A stretch of 64,000 nucleotides of DNA from Toxotes chatareus (Eukaryota; Chordata; Actinopteri; Toxotidae): contig JAFBJY010001444.1 in the NCBI GenBank assembly GCA_016801885.1, positions 1 to 64,000 of the forward strand, given 5' to 3'. How positions within the stretch are numbered: the first letter of the stretch is position 1; each line of letters begins with the position of its first letter. The notes below the pieces were generated by a model. That model was not told the origin of the DNA. It made no database searches and saw only the letters and a list, made by a program, of their open reading frames with translations. The position numbers and the translations under genes are program-made. Below, one piece after another: positions 11,301 to 19,388 of this stretch.

Positions 11301-14300
11301 TAAAAGGGCTGAATCTCCCACACAGTTCTTTCTATACTGATGTCAACCTGCTCAAATTAAAGCTGAGACTTGGCTCTTTAATGTAGGATCCATTATTTTA
11401 ATTCAGATTCAATGTGATGAAGCTCAGAGCTCAGAGATGATGATAAGGAATTAAAGAAGAGAGGAATTTATTTTCCCTTCTGCTGAATAAAATAGCAGAG
11501 TCTTTATATAATAATGAATAAATCCAACTATCTATACACTTACAGAGCTTTGTTAGAGGCTTTGACAACTGGCAGCAGCTTCAGAAGAGCCTCCTCTGAA
11601 GCAGAGTATTTCTTCAGGTCAAACACATCCAGATCTTTTTCTGATGACAGTAAGATGAAGACCAGAGCTGACCATTGAGCAGGAGACAGTTCATCTGTGG
11701 AGAGACGTCCTGAACTCAGGGACTGTTGGATCTGTCCCACTAGAGAACGATCATTCAGTTCATTCAGACAGTGGAACAGGTTGATGCTTTGCTCTGCAGA
11801 GGGAGTCTCTTCAATCTTCTTCTTGATGTACTGCACTGTTTGCTGATTGGTCTGTGAGCCACTTCCTCTCTGTGTCAGTCGAACTCGTGTAGGAGAGTCT
11901 GATTGGTCTGCAGTGAAAGACCCAGGAGGAAGCGGAGGAACAAGTCCAGGTGTCCATTTGGACTCTGTAAGGCCTTGTCCACAGCCCTCTGGTAGAAATG
12001 TGTTAGATCAGGTTTGTTTCTGAACAGTTTAGACCACAGGGAGGTTGATTGTTCTTCTGACAGCAGATTGACTCCAGAGTTGATGAAGGTCAGATGGACA
12101 TGAAGAGCAGCCAGAAACTCCTGAAGACTCAGATGGACGAAGCAGAACACCTTGTCCTGGTACAGTCCTCTCTCCTCTTTAAAGACCTGTGTGAACACTC
12201 CTGAGTACACTGAGGCTGCTCTGATATCGATGCCACACTCTGTCAGGTCTGATTCATAGAAGATCAGGTTTCCTTTCTGCAGCTGCTCAAAAGCCAGTTT
12301 TCCCAGAGATACAATCATCTTCCTGGTCTCTGGACTCCAGTGTGGATGTGTCTCAGCTCCTCCATCATACTTAACATTCTTCAGTTTGGACTGAACCACC
12401 AGGAAGTGAATGTACATCTCAGTCAGGGTCTTGGGCAGCCCTCCTCCCTCTCTGGTTTTCAACACATCCTCCAGAACTGTAGCAGTGATCCAGCAGAAGA
12501 CCGGGATGTGGCACATGATGTGGAGGCTTCGTGAAGTCTTGATGTGTGAGATGATCTTTCTGACCTGCTCCTTCTCTCTGAACCTCTTCCTGAAGTACTC
12601 CTCCTTCTGTGGGTCAGTGAACCCTCTGACCTCTGTCACCATGTCAACATACTCAGGAGGGATCTGATTGGCTGCTGCAGGTCGTGTGGTTATCCAGAGG
12701 TGAGCAGAGGGAAGCAGTTTCCCCCTGATGACGTTTGTCAGCAGCACATCCACTGAGGTGGACTCTGTAACATCAGTCAGGATCTCAGTGTTATGGAAGT
12801 CCAGAGGAAGTCGACACTCATCCAGACCGTCAAAGATGAACAGAACCTGGACCTCTTCAAACCTGCAGAGTCCTGCTTCTTTGGTTTCAGGAAAGAAGTG
12901 ATGAACAAGTTCCACCAAGCTGAACTTTTTCTCTTTCAGCACATTCAGCTCTCTGAACGTGAATGGAAATGTGAAGTGTATGTCCTGGTTGGCTTTGTCT
13001 TCAGCCCAGTCCAGAGTCAACTTCTGTGTTAAGACTGTTTTCCCAATGCCAGCCACTCCCTTTGTCATCACTGTTCTGATTGGTCCCTCTCTTCCAGGTG
13101 AGGCTTTAAAGATGTCTTCTTGTCTGATGCTTGTTTCTGGTCTGGCTGGTTTCCTGGATGCTGTTTCAATCTGTCTGACCTCATGTTCATCATTGACCTC
13201 TCCAGTCCCTCCCTCTGTGATGTAGAGCTCTGTGTAGATCTGATTCAGAAGGGTTGGGTTTCCTGCTTTAGAGATCCCCTCAAACACACACTGGAACTTC
13301 TTCTTCAGAGTAGATTTAAGTTTACGTTGACAAACTGCAGCAACATGTCCTGAATGAACAAACAAGAAATAACATCAATGACTGATTCATAAAGAAAACA
13401 TGACATGTTCATCCCCCTAAAGAACACACATGAACATATGTCCCTCCATGTCTTGAGACATTAGTAAATGTCCCATTTGTCCATCATGTTGAATCTTTAG
13501 AGAAATCCTCTTACTGCTGTGCAGACAGTCAGCCAGCTCCTCCTGCTTCATTCTCCTCAGGAAGTTCACTGTGATCTTCACAAAAGCCTCTCTGCTGCTC
13601 CTCCTCTGCTTTTCATCCTCACCGTCCAACACCTCCTCATCCTCCCTCTGACTCTCTGAGCATTCTGGGTAATCTGGACTCACAACCTCCTGGATCTTCT
13701 TCAGCTCCTTCTTCACAAAAGTATCAATGTTCTCCTCCAGCAGCTGGAACAGAAAACTATATGAATGACACAATCAAAGTAAAACCATGGAGCCAAACAT
13801 CAGATCCATGTTGGACACACTGACAATCCACTGCTCTAAAAAGTGCAGCATGGAGATTATTGTCAACACAACTGATGTCAAAGTAGTTGTTGTCCATGTA
13901 CAGACCATAAATATGGAGTCCAGGTGTGTTTGATGCTGCTGGGCAGACTGAGCACTGGGAACCTCTGAACTCTCCTGGTCCACTCTGTGGAGGAATCATG
14001 AATAATTAGCTCACACTATGTTTGCAGCATCTGTGAGTGTTTTATGGTTTCTCTCTGTCCTCACACTGATTAATGATGCTGAATTCACATCCACATCAGC
14101 TCACACACACTTTCTACCTTCATCTGGAGACAAAACACATATCATTCATCTTCACATCAACTGAAATCATCCTCTCCATCATTTGTTCTGTAGAAATATC
14201 AGCTGCTCCTCCACTGATTGGCTCTTCTTTCCTCTTTCATATCAGTGTCAGTTGAATGCAGTCAGACAGCAGTGTGAGGCAGAGGAAGCTGCCATCAGCT

Positions 14301-15467
14301 GCTGTACTTCCACTGTCAGTCCACTAGATGGGGTCATGAAGCTGCAGAGAAGTGCAGAGCAGAACACACAGAATCCAGGGTCGAGCATTTCCATTCACTG
14401 ACACACAGACAGACTGAGATCCACTGGTTTTATCTGACACAATCTAAAACTCCTGCTTTCTAATTTCACTTCAGTAAAAGTCCACGAGTGTAATCAGTAA
14501 AACATGCTTCAACTGTCAAAAGTAAAAGTGCTGATCATGCAGAACAGACTCATTTGGTTTTTATTTTAATCTGAAAAGTAACTGTAGCTGTGAAATAAAT
14601 GTAAAACAGTGAAATATTTCCCTCTGAAAAGTTGTGAAGTAAAAGTATAAAGAAGCAGAAAATGGAAACACTGGAGTTTCAGTGCAGCACTGCAATAAAA
14701 GTACTGAGTTACTTTCACTACAAAAGTATTAGATTCCAAACAACTTGTACAGTCTTTTCAAAATAAAAGACTGACAGATTCAACAAAGACTTTACAATAA
14801 TATTAAACATTTTTTAAATGAAATCTCTTTCATTTAATCATTGATCACATTTAAGTACAATTTTACATAAATAATCTAGTTCCTGTTGGAGGAGGACCAG
14901 AAGCCTGAGGCCTGTACTACGAAGCAGGATTTGAGTCAGTGTACATTCTGTATCTCCAAGAGACTAAAATCTTAACTCAAAATGTTTTACATGAATCATC
15001 ATCTCCATCATTTCTTCTGTAGAAATATCAGCTGCTCCTCCTGCTCTGAGAAGGAGGCCCATGAGTCCATGTCTATTACAGACCATATCCTGTAATTTCA
15101 CCATGGTTCAATATCGTTATAGTTCATCAGGACTAACATTTTCACTGATCTACCTTTTAGACTCAGTTTATTTTCCTTCTCACATACACACACACACACA
15201 CAAATGTCATGAACAGACGGCCATCTTTACGCATCTCAAGTTTCCAAGCTGATATTTCAGTTTGAGACGACAACTGTTTCAAACCTCCTCCTGATTAAAC
15301 AAACTCCATCCAACTGTAAAACACTCGTAATTAGTTTCTCCAGCTAAAATAAGAATCAGTGATGTCACTGTCAACATTTTCCACCAACTAGAGAAACCAT
15401 GTCCCTTTAATGAAGACAAATCAAACCAACCAAGCTCCACTTACTCAGTTTTTCCCATGGACTTCAT
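2176..15467 (-). CDS. NLR gene 1: FISNA-NACHT-LRR, NLRC3-like (multi-exon, damaged)
   Basis: This is a gene of the large fish-specific NLR-C group, cytoplasmic pattern-recognition receptors thought to oligomerise through an ATP-binding NACHT domain. Exons seen on the minus strand, 5' to 3': 15467-15445 (predicted start), 13984-13906, 13743-13515, 13349-11544, then LRR exons 8976-8803, 2905-2732 and 2349-2176. From 13984 onward every junction keeps the frame: exon pairs end and begin with codon pieces that rebuild expected residues (for example AG+A = Arg between LRR exons). A net indel at about 11,875 inside the NACHT exon breaks the frame. No terminal exon with a stop is visible. Introns hold L2, hAT, LINE and SINE insertions. 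The family is certain; whether the locus is functional is doubtful. Confidence 0.8.
2460..2528. repeat. Perfect 32-bp inverted repeat with 5-nt loop
   Basis: Arms 2460-2491 and 2497-2528 are exact reverse complements over 32 bp, with the loop attga at 2492-2496. It lies in the intron between two LRR exons of NLR gene 1. It is AT-rich, and I see no longer terminal repeats or target duplication around it, so it is not an obvious transposon. Confidence 0.95.
2732..2905 (-). CDS. NLR gene 1, LRR exon
   Basis: This 174-bp exon on the minus strand has no internal stop but no Met start either, so simple start-to-stop ORF searches miss it. It reads LSSCNLSERSCEAPSSLLSS, then SSLRDLDLNNNKLQDSGV, then KLLSAVLKSPHCTLETLR. 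The acceptor is ttcag (2906-2910) and the donor GTCAG (2731-2727). Its sequence and flanking introns are very close to the exon at 8803-8976, which points to a recent exon duplication. Confidence 0.88.
2906..3477. repeat. Intron segment duplicated at 8977-9250 and 11080-11430
   Basis: This intron sequence upstream of the LRR exon at 2732-2905 is repeated almost word for word upstream of the LRR exon at 8803-8976. There it is interrupted by an L2 element (9256-11073). Shared landmarks include the stretch around 3010-3160 (ending in caacaagttggagacatgac) and that around 3250-3420 (gggctgaatctcccacacag). I see no coding potential. Confidence 0.85.
3478..3705 (+). mobile_element. tRNA-derived SINE remnant
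   Basis: This matches the common fish SINE layout: a degraded tRNA-like head (cagcaggtagagagg near 3497), a middle part with tcaatatcaagtgtcctt, and the typical tail region (gtgtgtgaatgggtgaatg near 3630 and ctatataaatgcagccattt near 3683). The B box is decayed and no clear target duplication is seen. Confidence 0.6.
3706..4300 (-). mobile_element. Decayed LINE fragment (Rex1/L2-like), minus strand
   Basis: The stretch from about 3790 (ggcggacagcgctgggatat, ctggaatctggctgttctag) resembles the minus-strand C-terminal/3' part of fish Rex1-like LINEs. Near 4080, gtatcatcagcaaagtttcac is the reverse complement of the RT box region (FADD-type). Reading frames are destroyed. The part 3706-3790 is AT-rich with nothing recognisable. 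Confidence 0.45.
4318..5872 (+). mobile_element. LINE (CR1/L2/Rex1-like), RT core deleted; 5' part of split copy
   Basis: This is a near full-length frame of a Jockey-superfamily LINE from which most of the RT is missing. In order: a 5' leader; an N-terminal segment at 4452-4643 (YTRDQLMALRNTAVLPQERP); endonuclease pieces at 4674-5237 (GGGLAAFVNNRWCN, LISGDFNHV); the linker before RT (FLNNKPWINADIKALLKEKK) near 5317-5376; and then, abruptly after about 5495, the C-terminal domain (STADRKRLDKLIRKASSVLG to FLPAAVRLYNQLC, ending at 5802). The frame also changes between 5176 and 5237. The element is interrupted at 5872 by a hAT transposon and resumes at 8151. Confidence 0.85.
5865..5872. repeat. 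8-bp target duplication AATATGTA, left copy
   Basis: The same eight bases recur at 8143-8150 immediately after the right end of the hAT element. A perfect 8-bp duplication is the hallmark of hAT insertion. Confidence 0.9.
6045..7273 (+). mobile_element. Retroposon encoding a membrane/coiled-coil protein, copy 1
   Basis: This 1,229-bp unit is flanked by an 11-bp direct repeat with one mismatch (tacaatttatg at 6034-6044, tacattttatg at 7274-7284). It ends in a retrotransposon-like tail (gtgcaagtgacaataaagtt near 7245-7265). A second copy at 48,915-49,630 begins at the same place (acttcctgcttctgaggag). That suggests the shared 5' end is the real one rather than a random truncation. It carries a leader of about 150 bp, one ORF and about 530 bp of 3' untranslated sequence. 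There is no reverse transcriptase. It behaves like an ORF1-only element moved in trans by a LINE. Confidence 0.75.
6195..6741 (+). pseudogene. Single-pass membrane protein with coiled coil, retroposon-borne (frameshifted)
   Basis: I do not recognise the family. The likely start is ATG at 6195 (MELINWSLSALDKIFPQRKE), shared with the second copy at 49,052. Copy 1 has an extra base near 6298-6302, after which the reading continues in the frame that is also open from 6190. Counting residues in that frame, residues 64-83 (IYWTLIAGILLIGLGIALI) form one strong transmembrane helix followed by RRIGK, a positive stop-transfer signal. Residues 100-170 are charged and heptad-like (RLTEFHQKMARIEGLISDI, GLSVKLEEMSKLLHA), consistent with a coiled coil. 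The C-terminus is DDEHRYQSD. No signal peptide, zinc knuckle or RNA-binding motif is visible. The predicted topology is a short N-terminus and a coiled-coil tail on opposite sides of a membrane. The function is unknown. Confidence 0.6.
7605..7930 (+). mobile_element. tRNA-derived SINE
   Basis: A tRNA-like head carries a clear B box (gtgggttcgatcccc near 7674-7689) and an A-box-like stretch (gtatgttaagagtgtggctt near 7620). A unique body follows, and the 3' end reads gggatcaataaagtaattta near 7909. It lies inside the hAT element 5873-8142. This is not a functional tRNA gene: the anticodon arm cannot be folded convincingly. Confidence 0.7.
8151..8380 (+). mobile_element. 3' end of the LINE split by the hAT insertion
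   Basis: This continues the element of 4318-5872. It is untranslated sequence ending in the typical LINE 3' signature gtaatttccccattaaggga near 8335-8355, followed by a short repetitive tail (ttatcttatt). Confidence 0.75.
8381..8802. other. AT-rich intron of NLR gene 1
   Basis: Between the LINE end and the next LRR exon (minus strand) I see only AT-rich intron sequence. The last 90 bases before the exon donor are similar to those below 2176. Confidence 0.5.
8803..8976 (-). CDS. NLR gene 1, first LRR exon
   Basis: This 174-bp LRR exon reads LSSCNLSERSCEALSSVLSS, SSSLRHLDLSNNDLQDSGV, KLLSVGLKSPHCTLETLR. The acceptor is ttcag (8977-8981) and the donor GTCAG (8802-8798). Joined to the NACHT exon, CT plus A rebuilds a leucine, giving the usual NLR-C junction (ASNKAL followed by LSSCNLSE). 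This is an intact repeat with a normal consensus. Its twin is the exon at 2732-2905. Confidence 0.9.
8977..9255. repeat. Second copy of duplicated NLR intron, part 1
   Basis: This matches 2906-3175 closely, up to the words gttggagacatgacagtta, where an L2 element has inserted. It has one small extra block (catcaaacacagatttgtt near 9104). Confidence 0.85.
9256..11073 (-). mobile_element. L2-type LINE (family 1), 5'-truncated copy A
   Basis: The 3' end lies at the left (attcagttcaattttatcta), with the family's untranslated region to about 10,100. C-terminal coding fragments follow (TNCQFGFRKQTPSLILKL at about 10,200; SQSDAEKLVHAFVTSRPDYC and SLQLIQNAAVRVLTGISKRD in 10,772-10,990). The frame is broken. 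It is inserted in the duplicated NLR intron between 9255 and 11,074 and is itself interrupted by a 333-bp insert (10376-10708). Sister copies lie at 34,345-38,442 and 41,404-46,230. Confidence 0.85.
10376..10708. mobile_element. 333-bp insertion with 5-bp target duplication, possible solo LTR
   Basis: Compared with the uninterrupted sister L2 at 43,000-43,040, 333 extra bases sit between two copies of atcag (10371-10375 and 10709-10713). The insert begins tgttacg, and a 5-bp duplication fits LTR integration, but it ends in ATA instead of CA and I see no clear poly(A) signal. Confidence 0.5.
11080..11430. repeat. Second copy of duplicated NLR intron, part 2
   Basis: This resumes the match to 3175-3435 after the L2 insertion, with an extra stretch of about 70 bp near 11,160-11,225 that is absent from the first copy. 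It ends near the donor side of the NACHT exon. Confidence 0.8.
11544..13349 (-). CDS. NLR gene 1, FISNA/NACHT/winged-helix exon (frameshift near 11,875)
   Basis: This is the 1,806-bp core exon. The acceptor is ttcattcag (AG at 13351-13350) and the donor GTAAGT (11543-11538). Domains in order: FISNA, from KLKSTLKKKFQCVFEGISKA to about the QEDIF motif; then NACHT with Walker A GVAGIGKTVLTQK (codons at about 13059-13021), Walker B LFIFDGLDE (12843-12817) and the sensor-like LWITTRPAA (about 12696); then winged-helix/HD2 with VFCFVHLSLQEFLAALHV (about 12,100). All NACHT residues are normal. The frame ends in a stop at 11,872-11,874 (LLHEFD). The next frame carries on with the normal continuation (LTQRGSGSQTNQQTVQYIKK to KLLPVVKASNKAL). 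A net +2 (or -1) change at about 11,875-11,885 is therefore the only obvious lesion. Confidence 0.92.
13515..13743 (-). CDS. NLR gene 1, exon upstream of FISNA
   Basis: This 229-bp exon encodes LLEENIDTFVKKELKKIQEV, an acidic stretch (REDEEVLDGEDEKQRRSSRE) and AFVKITVNFLRRMKQEELAD, the standard helical segment that precedes FISNA in fish NLR-C proteins. The acceptor is ttccag (13744-13749) and the donor GTAAG (13514-13510). It ends with one base that completes an Arg codon with the NACHT exon. The intron between them is 165 bp. Confidence 0.9.
13906..13984 (-). CDS. NLR gene 1, N-terminal exon
   Basis: This 79-bp exon reads DQESSEVPSAQSAQQHQTHL then DSIFM, the peptide that normally leads into LLEEN in this family. 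The acceptor is cctccacag (AG at 13986-13985). The donor is GTCTGT, weaker than usual, directly after the ATG of DSIFM. It joins in phase 0 to the 13743-13515 exon. N-terminal repeats commonly found upstream in this family (EPSCVSMKSDRS type) are not visible. Confidence 0.82.
13985..15444 (-). other. Probable first intron of NLR gene 1, with MITE-like debris
   Basis: I find no coding exon here. Around 14,430-14,720 there are scattered words (cagtaaaagt, aaagtactgagttactttcac) typical of a decayed fish hAT-type MITE. A (CA)n tract lies at 15,181-15,202. The rest is unremarkable AT-rich sequence. Confidence 0.45.
15445..15467 (-). CDS. Predicted first coding exon of NLR gene 1
   Basis: On the minus strand an ATG at 15,467-15,465 opens MKSMGKT and runs into a strong donor (ctga then GTAAGT) after 15,445. 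The exon ends with two bases (GA) and the next exon begins with A, restoring a Glu codon and the known frame (E-V-D-Q-E-S-S). The start is inferred from this phase match and the good donor, not from homology. Confidence 0.45.
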
Positions 15468-16039
15468 CCCTCTGCAGCTCTCTCCTGTCAGTGTAGGAAA
15501 GACTCTTAGTTCTTCAGTTCAGGCTTCTTTTTCCTCAAATCTGTTTAACTGATGATGCTTCATGAGTGTGTGTGCACTTTTACTGACACACAAAAAAACC
15601 CCTGAAAAAAACACAATAAGTGAAACATCAGAAATCCCAGGAAGAAACAGGAAGTGTTGACGAGTAAAACATTAAAACTGCTGACATTTACCTTCGGATG
15701 GAGAAAATCATCTGCGCCACAAAGTTTGGTCAAAGTGAAAGTAAACTGCAAGGCTTTGCCCAGAGAGGTGTGTGTGTGTGTGTGTGTCATCTCTTCATTA
15801 ACCAAACATGCAGTGTGACTGGTTGGACTGAGTCTCAGTTCACATGCTAAGACATGAAACCTCCTCGTGACTCCCAGTGTGAACACACAAACACTCTGCT
15901 GCTGTTTGATGTTATCATTATTATTGATTATTGATTATTGATCAGTTGAATCAGCTGAGCTCCAATGGAACTAAATTCTCCATTTCAACAGTGATGTCTC
16001 CAACACAAACATTCAGGCTTCACATTAATGTGGATGCAA
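15468..16039. other. Upstream region of NLR gene 1; (GT)n at 15,768-15,788
   Basis: If the 15,467 start is right, this is the 5' leader and promoter region for the minus-strand gene. I see a (GT)n microsatellite at 15,768-15,788 and no convincing TATA box. A 108-codon frame across the microsatellite is low-complexity and not treated as a gene. Confidence 0.4.
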
Positions 16040-16825
16040 CTGGACTGTTTTGTGCTGGAAGAAGAACACCTCAGTGATAACAAAGCGGGCCCAGCAGAGA
16101 CTGCACTTCCTGAGGAGGCTGAAAAAAGCCTCTCTCCCCACCTGCATCCTCAGGACCTTTTATAGAGTGGAGAACGTCCTGACATACTGCATGTCCACTT
16201 GGTACTCCAGCTGCAGTATGGCAGACAGGAAAGCCTTACAGAGAATAGTCAGGGGGGCAGAGAAGATTATTGGAGTTTCTCTTCCCTCTGTCCAAGATCT
16301 CTTCCAGAGCCGCTGCAGGAGCAGAGCTCTGCGCATAGTTAAGGACTCCTCACACCCCCTCCACGGATTTTTGAACTGCTACCTTCGGGCAAAAGATACT
16401 GGAGCATAAAAGGCAGAACCTCCAGACTCATTAACAGCTTCCTACCACAAGCTGTTAGACTACTGAACAGCTGAATCACCACCAAAGACAGATTTAATGG
16501 GTGTTTCACCTGGCACTGGTCACTCTATGCACAGCACTGGCACTTTATTGACAGTTGCTGCTTGACATCACAAATTTTTGCACAACGGGCGTCTCGCAAT
16601 ATGTTGGGTGGGTGGGTGGGGGGTGTTTCATTTCTTACTTCTTTAGTACTTATTTAGTATTTATTATTACTATTTTACTATTATTTTAATTTTAATTTTT
16701 ATTTACTCTATGTTGACCTTCACTCTCCTGACCCCAGGAAACGCTGTCTCATTTTGTCTGCACTGCAGTTGTATGTACAGCAAAGTGACAATAAAGCCTG
16801 ATTTGATTTGATTTGATTTGATTTA
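16040..16825 (+). mobile_element. LINE 3' fragment (CR1/L2/Rex1-like)
   Basis: A C-terminal coding piece at 16,050-16,409 reads KRAQQRLHFLRRLKKASLPT, STWYSSCSMADRKALQRIVR and RALRIVKDSSHPLHGF. The 3' untranslated end contains gtgacaataaagcctg, and the tail is (gattt)n at 16,798-16,825. This is a 5'-truncated copy. Confidence 0.85.
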
Positions 16826-17715
16826 CAGAGAAACTACCATGATCACTGCCCTCCAGTGGTCACTGTCAGTAACTACAACTCTGAACACTCCACACTGACA
16901 CACTCTTTTCCTTGTTTCTGTTAGTACTCATGCTGCAACATTTACAATCAGCTGGAGAGTCTTTAGATAATAATACATAATAATAGAATTGCAATAGTCC
17001 AGCCTAGAAGGAACAAAAGCATGGAGCAGTTCTTATGCATCATTTTGAGACAGGATGTTTATGATTGTTGTCATATTAAGGAGGTGAAAAAAGGCAAGGG
17101 CTCCCTGTCCTTTTGACTTCAGACAAGCTTCGCAATGTAGCATAATCAAGGTGTTTTCCTGTCCTAGTGTTTAAATGGATCTGGTCAACCTGCTAGGACG
17201 AGTACATCAAAGTATAAAACATGACAATTCATGTTGCCAGTAAAACATGAGTAGGAACTAAGTAGAAGCATGAGGAAACTCAGAGGAATGAAGGAAACAC
17301 AGAGACTTAAATACACAAGGGAACTGTGTAACAAGTGAAACACATCAATGCGGACAGACAATCACAGAAGAGGGAAAAAGACATATGTGCAGAAAGTAAA
17401 AGACCAACACACGTGGTAAGTAATTTTAAAGTAAAACAGGAAATGATGAATCCAAACAAACCAGGGAACAAAGAATCCAAACAAAGAGTCACTCAAGGGA
17501 CATGAGCTGCAGAGTCTTTGTGAAGCAGAGGTAGGGTGAGGAAGAACCAGAATATGAGTCTTGAGGGTAGAGGTGAGAGTAGAGAAGCTGAGCAGGTCGA
17601 GGCAGGGGGTTTGGTACACTGTAAAAACTAAAATGTTGAGAAAACTCAAATTATCAAGGCAACATATTGGAAGGGATCTTGAAGAGATCTTCCTCTTCAC
17701 CAAATTATGATATTC
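16826..17715. repeat. Repeat debris: L2 fragment and possible decayed LTR
   Basis: About 16,965-17,095 matches the minus-strand L2 family 1 segment (tagtccagcctagaagg, agacaggatgtt). The block 17,220-17,640 is purine-rich, with phrases like ttaaatacacaagggaactg and aagtaaaacaggaaatga. These resemble the reverse strand of the fish solo LTRs seen elsewhere in the window, but I cannot find its ends. Confidence 0.4.
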
Positions 17716-18108
17716 ATATGAGGCTAACAGGGGGCTAACAGGGTGCAGTGGTTAGCACTGTCGCCTCACAGAAAGAGGGTTCCAGGTTCGAACCTCGGTC
17801 TGGGCTCCTGTGTGTGGAGTTGTGCATGTTCTCCCTGTGCCTGCGTGGGTTCTCTCCGGGTACTCCGTCTTCCTCCCACAATCCCAAAAATATGCATGGG
17901 TTAGGTTAATTGGCTACTCTAAATTGCCTGTAGGTGTGAGTGTGTGCGTTGTGTGGTTGTCTGTCTTTGTGTGTCAGCCCTGCGATTGACTGGCGACCAG
18001 TCCAGGGTGTACCCCGCCTCTCGCCCATAGTCAGCTGGGATAGGCTCCAGCTCCCCCGCGACCCTGACGGATTAAGGGGTAGAAAATGAATGAATGAATA
18101 TGAGGCTA
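17716..18108 (+). mobile_element. tRNA-derived SINE with 11-bp target duplication
   Basis: This is a full-length SINE of the common fish type. It has an A-box-like gtggttagcactgtcgcc (near 17,748), a B box ggttcgaacctcgg (near 17,785), a conserved body (ctctaaattgcctgtaggtg; gattgactggcgaccagtcc; gctgggataggctccagc) and a (gaat)n tail. It is flanked by atatgaggcta at 17,716-17,726 and 18,098-18,108, so the insertion is intact. Confidence 0.85.
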
Positions 18109-19250
18109 TTTATAGGCTGGCTTACAGTAGGGCCCAGAAAGATCTGAAAAAGGGCATCCAGGTGGCAAAATACAGGTACAAGCAGCGCATTGAGGAGCAC
18201 TTCAATGACAACAACCCACACAACATGTGGAAAGGTATAAGGGCCATCACGGATTACAAGCGCAGCGACCAACAGGTCGGCCATGACCCCACTCTGCCTT
18301 AAACAGCTTCTTCGCATGCTTCGACTCTCCAGGCTGCAGAAGGACTGTACATCTTCCTCAGCCAGAGGTGCAGCATCAGCCTCTCGTCCTGCAGCTGCAT
18401 CAAGTGACCTCTGCCTTGAGGAGGATCAACATCAACAAGGCTGCAGGTCCAGACAAGGTGTCAGGTCGTACCCTGAAGTGAAGTTTGCGGACGACACCAC
18501 CGTGGTGGGTCTCATATCCAACAATGATGAGACCCACTACAGAGAAGAGGTCCAGAATCTGACACAGTGGTGTAACAGGAATAACCTCATCCTGAACATC
18601 AGCAAGACCAAGGAGGTCATAGTGGACTATAGGAGGTCCAGGAAGACTGAACACGCTCCTCTCTGCATACATGGGGAGGCGGTGGAGCGTGTGGACAGCA
18701 TAAAGTTCCTGGGCATCCACATTTCCTCTGACCTCTCCTGGTCTGTGAACACTTCACACCTGGTGAAAAAGGCCCAACAACGGCTCTTCTTTCTCAGGAA
18801 GTTGAAGCGGACTGGACTGTCTTCTCAGCTGCTCACAAACTTTTACAGGGCCACGATTGAAAGCATCCTGTGTCTCAGTGTGACAGTGTGGTATGGCAGC
18901 TGCACAGCACAGGACAGGAAGGACTTAGCCCGGGTGGTGAGGACAGCACAGGGGATCGTAGGCTGTCGTCTACCAGATTTGGACTTAGTTTACGCTGCCT
19001 GAGTCCAGAAAAGGGCCAGACGCATTGCGACCGATCCAACCCACCCAGGCAACTCACTGTTCCATCAGGAAGGTGGTACAGGAACATTAAAACAAGCACA
19101 AACAGACTCAGGGACAGCTTCTTCCCCAGAGCTGTAAAAGCAATAGCCCCCCTCCCCCGCAGTGAAACACATCACATCACATCTCCCCCTCCAGCCACAT
19201 ACACCCACCTTCTCACACAGACGCTCACACCCAGACAGACAGACAGACAC
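18109..19250 (+). mobile_element. LINE (CR1/L2/Rex1-like), internally deleted
   Basis: It starts within the linker before RT (AYSRAQKDLKKGIQVAKYRY; NMWKGIRAITDYKRSDQQV). It reads to INKAAGPDKVSGRTLK-like sequence near 18,425-18,480 and then jumps directly to the catalytic KFADDTTVVGLI box (18,483-18,520) and the C-terminus (FLGIHISSDLSWSVNTSHLV; VKKAQQRLFFLRKLKRTGLS; VTVWYGSCTAQDRKDLARVV). The finger/palm blocks between are missing. The right end dissolves into a (CAGA)n/(CA)n tract at 19,231-19,269. Confidence 0.85.
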
Positions 19251-19388
19251 ACACACACACACACACACATCCTGTATAAACTGGTGGTGGGGTTGTGGAT
19301 TTCTCCCCACAGTTATTCTCCTGAACAAAATTTAACATTTACTGCCTGTTTCACTTAATTATTCAGTGACGCACACACACACACACAC
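19231..19388. repeat. (CAGA)n and (CA)n microsatellites
   Basis: (CAGA)n merges into (CA)n at 19,231-19,269. A second (CA)n lies at 19,371-19,388. Confidence 0.95.

Noticed and set aside
15181..15202. Short regular repeats as a possible CRISPR-like array
   Set aside because: These are simple dinucleotide microsatellites; nothing in the window has spaced direct repeats, and the DNA is from an animal.
15560..15886. 108-codon minus-strand frame upstream of NLR 1
   Set aside because: It crosses a (GT)n tract, has a low-complexity THTHTH run and shows no family resemblance.
19065..19358. Frames over the CA/CAGA microsatellites
   Set aside because: They consist largely of repeat-encoded runs (VCVCVC, HTHTHT).
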